Position numbers and translations under genes: made by a program
Part shown: positions 42,011 through 53,460 of the stretch, piece by piece
Position numbering within the stretch: position 1 is the stretch's first letter
Layout: the number at the start of each line of letters is the position of its first letter
Notes under the pieces: model-generated
What the model saw: the letters and a program-made list of their open reading frames with translations, nothing else
Told to the model about the DNA's origin: nothing
The model's database searches: none
Assembly: GCA_023213395.1 (NCBI GenBank)
Contig: CM041465.1
Location: 144,529,741-144,593,740, forward strand
Length of the DNA stretch: 64,000 bases
Reading direction: 5' to 3'
Source of the DNA: Cycas panzhihuaensis
Taxonomy: Eukaryota; Cycadophyta

Positions 42011-42780
42011 CCTCCTTCATATTTACAATGTTAAATTTTATCTCTAGACCATCATTGAACTTCCAAATTTTTTTCTACCAAGTGGCTTGATAAAGGTGTC
42101 TAATAGTTGTTGATTTATAGGTCTATAGAAGAGGTTGATCTCATCGTTCTCTGTTGTTCTTTGATAAAGTGGTGATGGACTTCAATGTGCTTGGTTTGAG
42201 CAGGAAATACTAGATTTTTAGTCAATTTGAGTAGTATTTGGTTGTTACAATATAATATGGTGGGGTGATTTTGCTAAAGTTCAAGCTTGCCAAGAATCCT
42301 CCTTAGCCATATAGCCTCGCAAGCTACGTTGATTGTGGTTTTATATTTTGCTTTTGTGAAAGACAAAGTAACATTAAGTTTTTTCTTGCAATTAAATGAA
42401 ACGACTAGTGACTCAAGGTTGAAGCAATATCTCAAGGTCGATTGACAATTATCCTAACATCCTGTCGAGTTAGAGTCCAAGAATCCCTCCAATGTGAAGT
42501 TCTCATTGTGTGTATACTCAAGGCCACACTACAATGTGCCTTTGATATATCTCAATATATATTTAGTTGCATTTTGATGCTTTTGATTGGATTGAGACTT
42601 GTACTTGGAACAAATCCCAACTGTAAATGAGAGATCTAGTCTAGTGTTAGTCAAGTAGTTAAGACTACCCACTAGTTGTTGATATAGTGTGGGATTTGTT
42701 GACTCTGCTTCCCCATCAAGTGAAAGTTTTGTACCATTCTCCATGGGTATAAGCGATGGATTGCAATCCTCTGTTTTGAA
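42011..42780 (-). pseudogene. RNase H and RT C-terminus of copy E
   Basis: Minus-strand pieces of RNase H (KHIEVHHHF-like near 42160-42200, CNNQ-like near 42240) and the RT connection frame 42529-42744 (NGTKLSLDGEAESTNPTLYQ, QLVGSLNYLTNTRLDLSF). Most RNase H motifs are out of frame. Confidence 0.78.
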
Positions 42781-43666
42781 TTATTACAAAATGTCCCAAG
42801 TGTATTTTGCTTGAGAGATGAAGATATGGCCTTACTATTGCTACACCTCCATACCTAAAAAATAATGGAAAAGTCTAAGATCTGTCATCTCAAAACACCT
42901 CTTAAGGTCCTCTTGGGGAATCTGTATCATCTTAGTGTCACTTCTTGTGATGGTTGTCATTAACCTTTATACACAAATTAGGATCTCATGAGGATTGATG
43001 ATATCCATATCTTTGAAAATAATCATCCATTTTGGAATACCATATTCTTGGGCCCTGTTTCAAACCATACAATACATTTATGAGGCGTCAGACCGAATGT
43101 TTTTTGCCATGTACAATGAAACTAAGAGGTTGTTTCAAACATACCTCCTCTGCAAAATTGCCATTTAGAAAGGTGCTTTTCATGTTGATCTGGTAAATTG
43201 GCTATTTGCATTGAGCAGTTAAGGCCAATATTAATCTGACAGTGTTTATATTTGCCATTAATGCAAAGGTCTTCTCATAGTCAATGCCTTTTTTCTGTTT
43301 GAATTTCTTAGCAACCAATCAAGCCTTGCGATGCTCGATTGAATCATTAGATCGGAATTTGGTTTTGTATATCCATTTGTAGTTGATTGCCCATTTTCCC
43401 TTGGGCAATTCTACCAAATCCTATATTCTATTCTTGTCAATAGAATAGATTTTCTCATCCATGGCAGCTTTTCACTTTTCATTTTTATATGCCTCCTCAA
43501 AGATGCAAGGTTCATTAACATAAAGCACTTCAACCATAAGTGCATATTTAACTTATTGCTACCTCATCTTTGATGGATGTTTTTCTTTAAGAACTTGTGC
43601 ATCATGTCCTATTTGAACATACCATTTTGGTAGTTTCTTCGTAATTGTAACTGCAATATCAATATC
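42781..43666 (-). pseudogene. Reverse transcriptase of copy E
   Basis: Recognisable by alignment with I and F on the minus strand: KWPIYQINMKSTFLNG-type near 43170-43210, a broken GLKQ-type segment near 43060, and KWYVQIGHDAQVLKEKH-like start near 43580-43630. The YVDD area near 42950 is shortened and cannot be read. No open frame longer than 60 aa survives here. Confidence 0.7.
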
Positions 43667-44068
43667 CTAGGCTTGTAATGGTTGTACAACCTCATGAGGG
43701 CTACTAGGGTTAAGAGGAGTTAAAGTAGATAGAGAAGCAACATGATCAAACAATGAACATGGTGTGGAAGAATGTGAGAGAAGGAAGTCCTTAACAATCT
43801 GCTTGTCTCTGTCAAGAGGAAGATGGATGGATGTTGGGTCCATGCCGTTATTATTCTCATCAAAGATAACATCTCTTGTGACGTGCATTTTTTTTCCAAT
43901 GGAATCATATAGTTTGTATATCTCACTGTTAATAGAATAACCAACGAAAATGCACTTTAGACTTTTGTTGTATAACTTTCTCTTTTGTTGTTGGGAAATG
44001 TGCATGTATGTAATGCACAAGTGGTTAACACTTGGCTTTTTGCTAATCCAAGCCTCCTCTGATGTCAT
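43667..44068 (-). pseudogene. Integrase C-terminal region of copy E
   Basis: A 133-aa minus-strand frame: TSEEAWISKKPSVNHL, ITYMHISQQQKRKLYNKSLK, CIFVGYSINSEIYKLYDSIG and MHVTRDVIFDENNNG. A few residues are missing after NHL where FGC is expected. Confidence 0.83.
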
Positions 44069-44730
44069 ATTGGTGATTGTTGTTGTAGGACTTCTATTGG
44101 AGACATACGTTATTGTGTGAAATACTTTTGCCCACTAGGTCAATGGAAGGTTCTTGGTATGCATCATGGCTTTGACTTTGTTTTCCAAAGTTATATTCAT
44201 CATTTCAACTACTCAATTTTGTTGTGGTTTATATGGAGTAGTGAGTTGTTTCCTAATCCCATGATCTTTACAAAATAGGTTAAACTCCCTTGAAGTAAAC
44301 TTGTCTCCATTGTCAAATCGCAATATCTTTATTAGTAAATCAGATTCCTTCTCCACAACAAGTTTGAATTCTTTGAACTTGTTGAAGGTTTCCGATTTAT
44401 GTTTGATGTAGTAAACCCAAACTTTATGTGAGAAGTTATCAATGAAAGTGATATAGAAGAATGTTGCCTCAAGAGGCAGTGTGGACATGGGTCCACATAT
44501 ATCTATGTGTACTAGTTGGAATGGTTGCGATGTGCACCAAGCTTTGTCTTTTGAAAAGGACTCTTGATGCTATTTCCCTTTTATGCAAGTTTCACAAAGG
44601 CATTTTGCTGCTAAAATCTTTAGAAGCCCAAATACCATGTTTTTATTGATCATCATTTTGATGTTATCTAGGTTCAAGTGACCTAGCTTGTTTTGCCATA
44701 ATTATTTCTTTGTGAATGACTGTATGACAT
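44069..44730 (-). pseudogene. Integrase core and zinc-binding domain of copy E
   Basis: The frame 44213-44488 has FFYITFIDNFSHKVWVYYIK and ILRFDNGDKFTSREFNLFCK; the second catalytic Asp is kept although GGE reads GDK. The Glu segment follows as PQQN then a stop. The HHCC region (about 44590-44700) is frame-broken but shows KCLCETCIKGK-type sequence. Confidence 0.8.
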
Positions 44731-45130
44731 AAACTTGTGAGGTATCAAGTGTAGTACTGATGCATCCACCTTATAAAGTCTGTGGTTTTCATAACTAATG
44801 ACAACCACTTAATCATATTTATCATTGATTGTGCATTTTCCACCTTTGAACAACACACTCATTTGTTGCTTAGCCATTTGGTTAACAGATAATAAATTTT
44901 TGTGCATTGATGGCACCAAAAATGGATCACATGTAGGAAATGTGGAAGCAAGGCTATCTGCGAGTGGAAGGAGGTAATTTTGCCCACTCTAGATATCTGA
45001 ACAGTCTCATTATTATTAAAATTGATTGTTTGCCCTTTGCTTTCTCCAATGTCATAGAGCAAATCTTCGTCTTCAATCATATGACGGGATGCTCATGAAT
45101 CGACAATCCATATGTTGTCGATGTTCTTGT
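44731..45130 (-). pseudogene. Protease remnant of copy E
   Basis: The minus-strand active site reads VDS, TGA, ASR: the Gly codon is a stop (45093-45095). The frame 44859-45080 follows with EDEDLLYDIGESKGQTINF and VQISRVGKITSFHS, then shifts. A Copia protease tail by comparison with J. Confidence 0.8.
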
Positions 45131-46130
45131 TATGATAGGCACAAAATAACGTTTTATCATTTGCAAATTGATTTGTGTGGTGTTGATTGCTACTTCCAAA
45201 TGCCCCCCCCTTCTTTTTTGACCTATTTGAAATCCTTCTCGATTTGGTCTATGAGGTGGTTGTTAGTGGTGTTGTTGTTGTTGTTGTCATTATTGTGGTT
45301 GTGGTTATTACTGTTGTTGTTGTAAGTTGAATTGTATTTTTTAGCATTCTAATTGAATATGATCTATTTTGCCACAATAATGACAAACAACATTCTTGGA
45401 TTTTGACGTGCTAAGATTAAAAATTTTAAATTATTTGTTGAGATTCTATTTGGGAGTGTGTTTGACTTTATACTTGGTAGTAAATGCTCCAGATGTAGAT
45501 GCTTCATCTTGATGAGAGTAGATTTGCTGCTCTCGTAATAAAAGATTTTCAAGTTGATGGAAAGTTATGGTGCGAAGTGTCCCTCCTCTAATGATTGGTG
45601 AAATGAAGTCATTGTACTCCCATGGCAATGCATGAATAGTGTCTATCACAAGATCTTTATTTAATGCCAGTTTGCCCAATGCTATCAGTTGATTGTTAAT
45701 CTCTTTGATGGAAGACTAAAAAGACATAATAGAATTAACAAATTTTATAGTAAATAACTTTGTTTTTGACATAACAATGCGAGTATCATCTCGCCTTTCA
45801 TATAAAGTAAACAGAGTATCCCATGCATCTTTTGTAGTATCAACATTTATAATGTTTTGATCAACAACATTATCAATAGTCATGTAAATGAAAGTTAAAG
45901 TTATTTTATCATTAGCTTTCTTTGTAGCAATTGAAGTAGGATCATATTAGACTGACAATTCTATATGTTGGACTTTTAGTGGGTACACGTTTTTTAAATT
46001 TTTCTAGATACATAAGTTCAAATTTCATTCATAATAAGTAAATTCTTTGGTTGCCTCTTCCATTCTTGAAAATTATCTTGACTATTTAATTTAATGTGGG
46101 TTGCATTAGGCATATTGATAGCCACCGTTA
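45131..46130 (-). pseudogene. Gag of copy E
   Basis: The minus-strand frame 45446-45679 has IDTIHALPWEYNDFISPIIR and FHQLENLLLREQQIYSHQDE, the UBN2-type Gag end. An intact CCHC knuckle CHYCGKIDHIQLEC lies near 45350-45395. A GTT/GTG-rich stretch (45257-45328) gives a poly-Asn/His/Gln run. The start near 46130 reads GTG where J has ATG, followed by MPNATHIKLNSQDNF. Confidence 0.8.
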
Positions 46131-47820
46131 TGTTTGTTATTTAGAAAAAATATTTTTGTAGCTAAAGAAATGACTTGGAAACTCAAAGCTTTCGTTGCTT
46201 AGGTTCCTTTCACAAATACACCAATATTCTTGATCTTACAAGGAAGATTCAATAACTGAAAAGAGTAGTTTGAAGAGTGGAGTGCTAGGCTAAAGAGTTG
46301 GTTCAATCTTGATCTTTCAAGTAGATTCAACAGTTGGTCAAGGTCAACTTTTAAAACAAGTGGGGTGGAGTTGATCTGCATACTTGTATCATGTTTTTTC
46401 TAGAGTTCACAGGTTAATAACACCCTTTTCGAATTTTGTTTCTTTCAAATATGTCTTAATTGTTGTGTACTGACTGTATGATCGGTTGGTCTCTTAGGGA
46501 ATGCACTTTAATCAAATTTTAAAATGTTTAAGTGGATTAAAAATATATGATTTTTAAGATGATAATGATGATGTCTTAAAACAGTTTGAAACTTGATACA
46601 AAATACTTACAAGTAAAGTTGTTTGAGTGCTTAAAGAAATACTTTAATTGTTAAAAAAAAAGTATTAAAAAGTAATTTTGTGTATGATTCATTTTTTAAG
46701 TGTCAAATTGATTACTTGATGTACGATTTAATCACTTGTACCAAATCACATGCCACCAAGAAGATGTTAGGACTTTGAAATAGTCCTAATATGCATCATA
46801 AAGTGATTTTTTGTATTAAAAGAGAGCATTTTTAATCCTTTGAATACTTTGGACTAAAGAGGTCACCGTGCAGGGAGCCTTTAAAAAGGTGTACAATGTG
46901 AAATTTTCATAAAAAATACATAATACTCTTCAAAGAAGTGAATTTTGAGTGATAAAACACATGATTTTTTTTTTTTATGTTTTAGGTCAACTCAAAAAAA
47001 TTAAAAAATGTGGTGTTTGGTTTGAAATGTGACTAAATAATATTAAAAAATGTTTAAAAATTAAATTTTAGGAAAGATAAAGTAAATTTATCTTTGAATA
47101 AAGTAAGAATAACTTGAAATTTAATTTGGACGTTGGGGCGCATTGGTAGGTATCTACCCTACAATGTTGAAAGTTTTAGGTTTGACCCTCATAGGGGGTT
47201 ATAGGGCTGAACTAGATGAAAGGGCTAACAACCACGACAAACAAGGATCCAATTCCATCTGCTCGGTCAAAACAGTCCCCCCCCCCCAAAAAAAAAAAAA
47301 AAAAAAACGTGGCTAGGGCACAAGCATTTGCAGAAAGCCTCATGGATGAATAACAAAGTATAACGAGTGAGAAAACAAATTTTTTAACTTGTAAATCTGC
47401 CTAAGTTAATGGGAAATCTACATGGCACACTGAGAAAACCGCCCAACTATATAGAAATCCCTCGAAGTGCAAACCCTGACTGAAAGAAGCAGATTTCACT
47501 TAGTTTGAAGCCAGTAACATAGGGTATCCTAAAGATTCACTATGAAAATCCTTCAAAATAATTCTTTTGATGCAAAAAATAAATGAAGAAAACAATGATA
47601 TCTTTGTATTTTCTTGTTGCAAATATGAAACTAAGCTTTAGAAAATAAATTAGAAATTAAAATAGTTAATTTCTAATTTGTAAAAATACTTTTGAGAGAA
47701 AAAATAGTGCAAATCTAAGCCAAACTCTGCCTTGGATCACCTTTGGAGAGCAAAGGTTGTCACCCAGGGTTTGGTGCACTTTCTCCAAGCCTAAAATCAC
47801 CAAATACTCATCTCAAAGTA
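46131..47820 (-). other. Untranslated leader of copy E
   Basis: About 1.7 kb AT-rich noncoding leader with homopolymer runs, containing the SINE-like insert at 47130-47307. No gene is seen otherwise. Confidence 0.75.
47130..47307 (+). mobile_element. Probable tRNA-derived SINE
   Basis: About 178 bp with a Pol III A-box-like GGCGCATTGGTAGG (about 47137-47150) and a B-box-like GGTTTGACCC (about 47180-47189), at tRNA-like spacing. It ends in C11 then A20 (47277-47307). Imperfect flanking repeats ACGTTGG (47130-47136) and ACGTGG (47307-47312) fit a short target duplicate. It lies antisense to E. No family is recognised. Confidence 0.6.
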
Positions 47821-47832
47821 GCTTTGATACCA
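47821..47832 (-). other. Primer-binding site of copy E
   Basis: The plus strand reads GCTTTGATACCA, that is TGGTATCAAAGC on the element strand, one mismatch from the initiator-Met complement. Confidence 0.85.
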
Positions 47833-47834
47833 AA

Positions 47835-48363
47835 TGTTGAATGTGGTATAAGCTTCAATACCATAAAGACAACTTAGGATCATATGGGGAGCATATATGT
47901 TAAGAGATCTAATGATTAACATCAGATTAATAGCATTGCATGAATTAGAAAAGAAGTAAGTAATCACTCAAGCATATGAAAGACATTAGTAATGAAGGAG
48001 TAGAAATTGTTTCTAACTCCAAAATAACAAGATTAGCTTGTATTCAAATGAGCAACATAACAATATATCACCTCTCACTCCTTCATCTACATGAGCAAAT
48101 GGTTTCAATATATAGAGAATTGGGAGGAAGTTTAGGGGTTTGCATGTTTAACACTTGTCAAACATGCATGCCATGCCCAACGTGCAATTACATGTAAAAA
48201 AGTATATGAGGGGTACATTGATCCTCAAATTACAACATTGTGCTTAGTAGAAAAAATGTGGGTGTGTACTTTATCATATTGAGTGGTAAAATACCCTTAC
48301 ATAAAGTACATCACTTAATAATATAAAGTACATGTCTTAACATTTAAACATAAAAGTCTAACA
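47835..48363 (-). repeat. 5' LTR of copy E
   Basis: 529 bp, beginning TGTTGAATGTGGTATAAG on the plus strand and ending AAAAGTCTAACA. It has the imperfect palindrome TGTTTAACACTTGTCAAACA (about 48145-48164) and is followed by TATTA. Confidence 0.92.
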
Positions 48364-49398
48364 TATTACCCCTTTCTTAGTTGGAGAATGTTCAATGAAA
48401 CACCTTAACATATGTAAACGAGTAAGGGGGTCTCGAAACATCCCAAAATTCAATTGGGGACACCTATTTTTCCACACCTTAGGTAGGTTAGCCAAGAAAT
48501 TATGTATTGGATGAGAATGAGTTTGGGAAGTTTCTTGGGATAACTTAAAAAAATCATTTGTGAAATCCTCTTCTTACTCGTCCAAAGACCAAATTATAAG
48601 TGGAGTATTAAAGTATATATAAAAATTAGCAGAGAAGTGGAACAAACATCCATATCAATTGTAATAATTACAGAGAATAGAGATGAGGAGGAGGAGGAGG
48701 AAGCTCATAACTTTCCTCTAGAATATGCAAAACTTTATCATGAACAAAGGGAAATAGAGGAAGTCCATGCATATCAAATATCTAAGGATCAATAAATTAA
48801 AAGTGGAAAAATTTAGACTACTAAAGTAAGTTTGGGAACAAAGAAAAATCTCTAAAACATTGCAATTGGAGATTATTGGGATGATAGAACTGTAGCCAAA
48901 ACATGAACACTTTTATAAGAATTTAAATATGTTTTTGTTTGGGTCTTACAAGGATTTGAAAGGCATTCCTCCTAAAATAGGAATGCACAACATAGATTTG
49001 ATAGAAGGTGTCAAGTCTGTAAAACAAGGACCATACAAAATGAATCCAAAATATAAAGTAAAAGTGAAAGTTAAGCTAGGTAAAATACTTGAAGCAAGAT
49101 ATATTTACAAGGTGGAATACAGTGTCTAGGTGAGTCCCATAGCAATGGTCCCTAAGAAGAATGGGAAGATGAAGGTATGCGTTAACTATCGTCAGTTGAA
49201 CAAAGTAATAAAAATTGATTCATTTCCAATCCCATTCACAGAAGATGCATTAGAAATGGTGCGAGGGAATGAGGTGTATTCCTTTACAAATGGTTTTAGT
49301 GGATATAATCAAGTTTACATTGCTTTAGAAAATTAATAAAAAGCCACATTTGTCACCAAATGGAGAACATATGCATATCGAGTAATGCCGTTTGAGTT
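48364..49398 (+). pseudogene. Pre-RT spacer and N-terminal RT of copy H
   Basis: After E, sequence with LGTKKNL-like spacer leads into two frames. The frame 48929-49129 has YKDLKGIPPKIGMHNIDLIE and PYKMNPKYKVKVKVKLGK. After an in-frame TAG (49127-49129), the frame 49130-49336 has SPIAMVPKKNGKMKVCVNYR, QLNKVIKIDSFPIPFTED and YSFTNGFSGYNQVYIALEN. This is Gypsy RT fingers and palm. It is cut at the RVMPF codons (about 49378-49395) by copy K. Confidence 0.86.
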
Positions 49399-49597
49399 TG
49401 TGAAAGATATCAAGTCAATGAATATTAATGAGGGTGAACCCTCTATAAATATATTACAATCAGTACGGGACTTAGGCAGGATCTAACATATGTCTACCAC
49501 TTGTCATCAAATGAGAAAAGAGGGGAATAATACATGACCCTCAATAGTATATTTTGAAAGAGGATTATATGTCGTAGACAAAACATTATCTTTAACA
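49399..49597 (-). repeat. 3' LTR of copy K
   Basis: TGTGAAAGATATCAAG...ATCTTTAACA on the plus strand. It shares GAGGGTGAACCCTCTATAAATATA, which contains a TATA-like box, with the other LTR. Confidence 0.9.
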
Positions 49598-50252
49598 CCA
49601 TATCTTAATGTTTTATCTATTTAATTCGTAGTCTATCTCCGAAAAATTGGAACTTGTCTTTGGTTAGTGGTTTTGTAAATATATCAACAGTTTGATCTTC
49701 AGAGGAACAATGCAGTAGTTTAATTCACTTGTTTTGAACTTTTTCTCTAATAAAATGATGGTGAACTTCTATGTGTTTTGTTCTTACATGAAGTATTGGA
49801 TTTTTGATCATCTTGATCGTGCTTTGATTGTCATAGAACAACAAGATATGTGTCTTTTGTTTTTAACCCATATTTTTTAATAGTTGTCTGATCCAGTTTG
49901 TTTCATATGTTGCGTTTACTATTGACTTGTATTCTGTCTCTATAGATGATAAGGCTATTGCGTGTTGTTTTTTGCTACTCCAAGATATTAGTGTTGATCC
50001 TAAGTAGAAACACTAGGTAGATGTGGACTTTCTATTTACTTTGTTTCCTACCTAATCAGAATCACTGAAACTTGTCAATTGCATGTCATTGCTTTTTCTA
50101 TAATTCAACGCTAGGTTTATTGTTCCTTTCAGATATCTGAGGATTCTTTTTGCAGTGTTCCAATGTGACATTTTGGGTTCTTGCATGAATCTAGAAATTA
50201 CGCCAACTGAATAGGAAATATCTGGTTTGGTAGTAGTGAGATGAATCAAGCT
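49598..50252 (-). pseudogene. RNase H of copy K
   Basis: Minus-strand pieces: the frame 50052-50249 with IHLTTTKPDISYSVGVISRF and NTAKRILRYLKGTINLALNY, ending LTSFSDSD. Then scattered KQHAIALSSIETEYK-type, FYDNQSTIKMIKN-type and RTKHIEVHHHFI-type segments down to 49700 with frameshifts. Confidence 0.78.
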
Positions 50253-50800
50253 TCAAACCAGTTGTCTATATGTTGTTGCATTAACATTTTGCCCTTCTGT
50301 ATTAAGATTCAAAGCACAACCTGTCTCCATAGGTGTGACAGAGTTATTGCAGTTTTCCATGTTGAATTTCTTTAACATACTTTTGATGTATTTTGATTGG
50401 GATAAAACAATAGAATCTTTTTGTCGTGTTATCTCAATTCCAAGATAAGTCATTTCAAAGACCTTTTCGAACTAGTTTTTGAAGGAAGCAATTGAGTTTG
50501 CATATCTTCCTCTGAGTAGCATATCGTCTATATATACAACTATGATTGAAATTAAACCTTTGTTAAATTTCACATACAAGCTTGGATCAGAGTTACATAT
50601 GTGAAAGTTGTTCTAGATGAGATATTTGTCCAGTTTCACATACTTAGCTCTTAGAGGTTGTTTAAGCCCATACAAAGCTTTCTTCAACTTGCAGACCAAC
50701 TTCTCATATCCAAATTTGATGTAACCTTCAGGTTGATGCATATAAACCTCTTCTTGAAAGTCTCTATTTAAAAATACTTTTTTTACATCAAGCTAGTAAA
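50253..50800 (-). pseudogene. Reverse transcriptase of copy K
   Basis: Minus strand, with the catalytic motif intact as YIDDML (near 50523-50534). Downstream is the frame 50253-50453 (MTYLGIEITRQKDSIVLSQS, KYIKSMLKKFNMENCNNSVT). Upstream are LKKALYGLK-like and QEEVYMHQPEGYIKFGYEK-type pieces with stops. Confidence 0.82.
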
Positions 50801-51563
50801 TTTTCCATCCTTGTTGAGCAGTTATTGCAACTATTGTTCTCAGAGTATTCAATTTTGCTACTGATGAGAATGTCTCTTTGTAGCCTATTTCCACTATTTG
50901 TGTATAACCTTTTGTAACCAATTTTGTTCTATACTTTTTAATTTTCCCAATTGACTTTTCTTTTATTTGGTATACCCATTTGCAATTTACAATGGGTTTG
51001 TCTTTTGGGGTTTCAACTAGTTCCCAAGTTTTATTTTTTGTAATTGTTGCTATTTCAATGTCTATTACAGTTCTCCATACTGAATGTTGATTTGTTTCTT
51101 CAAACGTGTTGAGTTCAATGGAACATATCAATGGCTGAGGACTTTGAGACCTCGTTCTATGTTCAAACACCTCTCCTTTTGTTTCTTCAACAGTCTTAAA
51201 ATACCATTTTTGTATTTTCTTAGAACTCAATTCTTCTTGTACTGATGAACTCAATTCTTCTTGTACTGATCTTTGTTCTTCTTCTATTAGAGTGTTAGAA
51301 TGATTTGTCTGGTTGTTTTCAGATGACCTTTCTTCGATGAATTCATCCCTTGAATTAACATTTTCAGTGGTAATTTCTGATTCTTTATCTAATGGGATTA
51401 TATTGAACTTTATAGAGGTATTACTTGCTGTCTCTATTTCATGGCGTACTGTCTTGCCACAATCTATGCTTTCATCGAATAGTACATTTCGACTCACATA
51501 GATCTTGTTGATTTTTGGATCTAAACACCTATATGCTTTTGAGCGATTGTTGTAACCTACCAT
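50793..51563 (-). pseudogene. Integrase C-terminus, linker and RT start of copy K (256-aa open frame)
   Basis: One uninterrupted minus-strand frame: VGYNNRSKAYRCLDPKINK, VYVSRNVLFDESID-like, a long Ser/Glu/Asn linker with an 8-residue tandem repeat, KKIQKWYFKTVEETKGEVFE, then RT start with WELVETPKDKPIVNCKWVYQ and VAKLNTLRTIVAITAQQGWK. It is the longest frame left in K and a fragment of the polyprotein. Confidence 0.83.
51236..51283 (-). repeat. 24-bp in-frame tandem duplication in K linker
   Basis: Two adjacent copies of AACTCAATTCTTCTTGTACTG-type sequence on the plus strand give VQEELSSS-VQEELSSK in the linker. It keeps frame, consistent with slippage in a tolerant region. Confidence 0.7.
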
Positions 51564-52390
51564 TATACACTCTATGCATTTGTTGTCCAGTTTGTTTCAT
51601 TTCTTATCTAGAATATGAATGTAAGTTTTACAACTAAAGACTTTAAGATTACTTTCGTTTGGTTTCTGTCCAGTCCATGCTTTTTTAGGTGTGATCTTAT
51701 CCAATGCTTGACTTGGACTCTTGTTTATTAGATAGACTGTAGTATTGATTACTTCTGTCTAGTATGTTTTGATGATATATGTGTTATGTATTAGACATCG
51801 TGTTATTTCCAAAATGGTCCTATTTATTCTTATTGCTATGCCATTTGACTTGTTTGTAAATTCCATGAAGTTTACAAAAATGGAGGAATTCCTTAGACAT
51901 ATACTTGCCTCCACTATCAGAATGAACACATTTGATTTTTTGATTACTTTTTAGTTCCACTTCTGCTTTAAATTCCTTGAAGTAATTAAATACCTCTAAT
52001 TTCTTAAATAGAAAATAAATCCATGTTTTTCTAGAAAATTTATTGATGAAAGTAAGGAAGTATCATGCATCATTTATTAAGTTGGGTGTGATAGAATCGT
52101 AGAGGTTTGCGTGAGTTAGATCCAACTTATTTTACGCTCGCCACATGCTTCTTGAAAAATGAGTCCTGTGTTGTTTTCCCAACATACAACTTTTACACAC
52201 AAATGAATTAAAAGAGATGTTTGGTAATCTATTCACTATTCTTGATTTTTTTAACATTTCTAGTATATCGTACAAGATGTGTCCATACTTCAAATGCTAC
52301 ATTTCATTAACAACATTTCTAGACACAACACGCGAATATACATTAGATGCAAGTATGGATGGTAATCCCTTTATTAAGCAAAATATGAGT
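51564..52390 (-). pseudogene. Integrase core and zinc-binding domain of copy K
   Basis: Minus strand, several frames: CKSCMLGKQHRTHFSRS near 52150-52200, FLTFINKFSRKTWIYFLFKK near 52010-52060, CVHSDSGGKYMSKEF near 51880-51920. DNGGE is changed to DSGGK but the Asp is kept. Confidence 0.78.
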
Positions 52391-52760
52391 AGAGAGCAAC
52401 TTATAGACTGTTGCACTTTATTCTTCCTGCTATTACAGTTCCATTTCTTTTCATATCTAAAATAAGAAAATGGCCATTTTCATCAAATATGGTTCTTAGT
52501 TTCTTTTCACTTAATTGAGATACCGATAGAAGATTCTTTTTTATCTTGAGCATAAAGAGAACATTACCAATTTTTTGAATTTTTCTATCGATCTCCACAA
52601 CAATTATTCCTATTTCTTTTATGTGAAGAGGAAAATTGTCTTTTAGCTCAATTGATTTATTGAAAATATATGGTTTTAAAGCTTTAAATCATTTCTTCCT
52701 CCTAGTCATCTGATTGGAAGCTTTTGAGTCAACATACTAGTCTTCTGTTGCTCTGCGTCT
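52391..52760 (-). pseudogene. Protease remnant of copy K
   Basis: The active site reads VDSKASNQM, DSG to DSK (near 52722-52733). The frame 52401-52598 gives KNLLSVSQLSEKKLRTIFDE and NGHFLILDMKRNGTVIAG, matching G at 5031. Confidence 0.8.
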
Positions 52761-53460
52761 AGTTGCTAAGACAGCTACAAAGGCAATCTCGACCCCATCT
52801 TGTAGCACATCTTGTTTTTTGTTGTAATGTCCTGAGATTTGCTTTCTTCTCTGAATTTTTGCACACCTTTGTGGACACTAGTATGGAAAGTGTCCAATTT
52901 GCCTACGGTGATAACAAACATTATTTTTTTGCTTGCTGTAAGAAGATTATTTTTAACATTGGTCAACTTGGCAATAAAGTCAAAAACTAGCTGACATTAT
53001 CTCATTTTGAATTTGTAAAGCTCTTCTCTAAGAGCAATTATCCTAATCTCGTTTTTTTGACTAAACATTGAAGATACTATCTTCCAAAATTTGGAAGATT
53101 TTTTAATGCCATCTACATAAGTCAGAAGAGAGTTTGAAATTAAAAGTTCAAGAATGGCTACAACATGATTATTCCTCTCTTCCCAATTTAACTGATCAAC
53201 AATGTCTGTAGGTTCTTTTTCTTCTTTGGTTGCAATGTTTCAAGCATGCTTTGCTCTTAGAAGTCCTTCAATTTTAATCGTCCAAAGGTTGAAATTGGTT
53301 TTTATTATTTTGTCTGCTTTAGGAAGGGTTATAACAAATGAGGCCATATCGGATTTGTTATTACAGAGAGAAAGGACTGAAGTACTGAGATTCATGGCTG
53401 TATGGTTGTATAATATACAGAAATGTATGAAAATTTGTAGGTGTATGAATTTCAAAAATA
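52761..53460 (-). pseudogene. Gag of copy K
   Basis: Minus strand. The frame 53240-53455 has FVITLPKADKIIKTNFNLWT and IKIEGLLRAKHA, then a stop. Further pieces near 53000-53180 include NWEERNNHVVAILELLI. The frame 52775-52966 includes FVITVGKLDTFHTSVHKGVQ, which looks like a decayed CCHC knuckle. The first part of the longest frame may not be genuine Gag start sequence. Confidence 0.7.

Larger units (their letters stand above)
41559..48363 (-). mobile_element. Copy E: Ty1/Copia element, family 2
   Basis: Complete structure on the minus strand with LTRs 41559-42010 and 47835-48363, PBS, leader, gag, protease, integrase, RT and RNase H. Perfect TATTA target duplicates flank it (41554-41558, 48364-48368). 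The left LTR lacks about 75 bases present in the right one, and overall divergence is high, so this is an old copy. It hosts a SINE-like insertion in its leader. Confidence 0.93.

Noticed and set aside
45026-45325. 99-aa plus-strand frame with a Leu-rich tail that looks like a membrane segment
   Set aside because: It is the antisense shadow of the Gag GTT repeat of copy E; the Leu run is the (GTT/TTG)n repeat in another frame.
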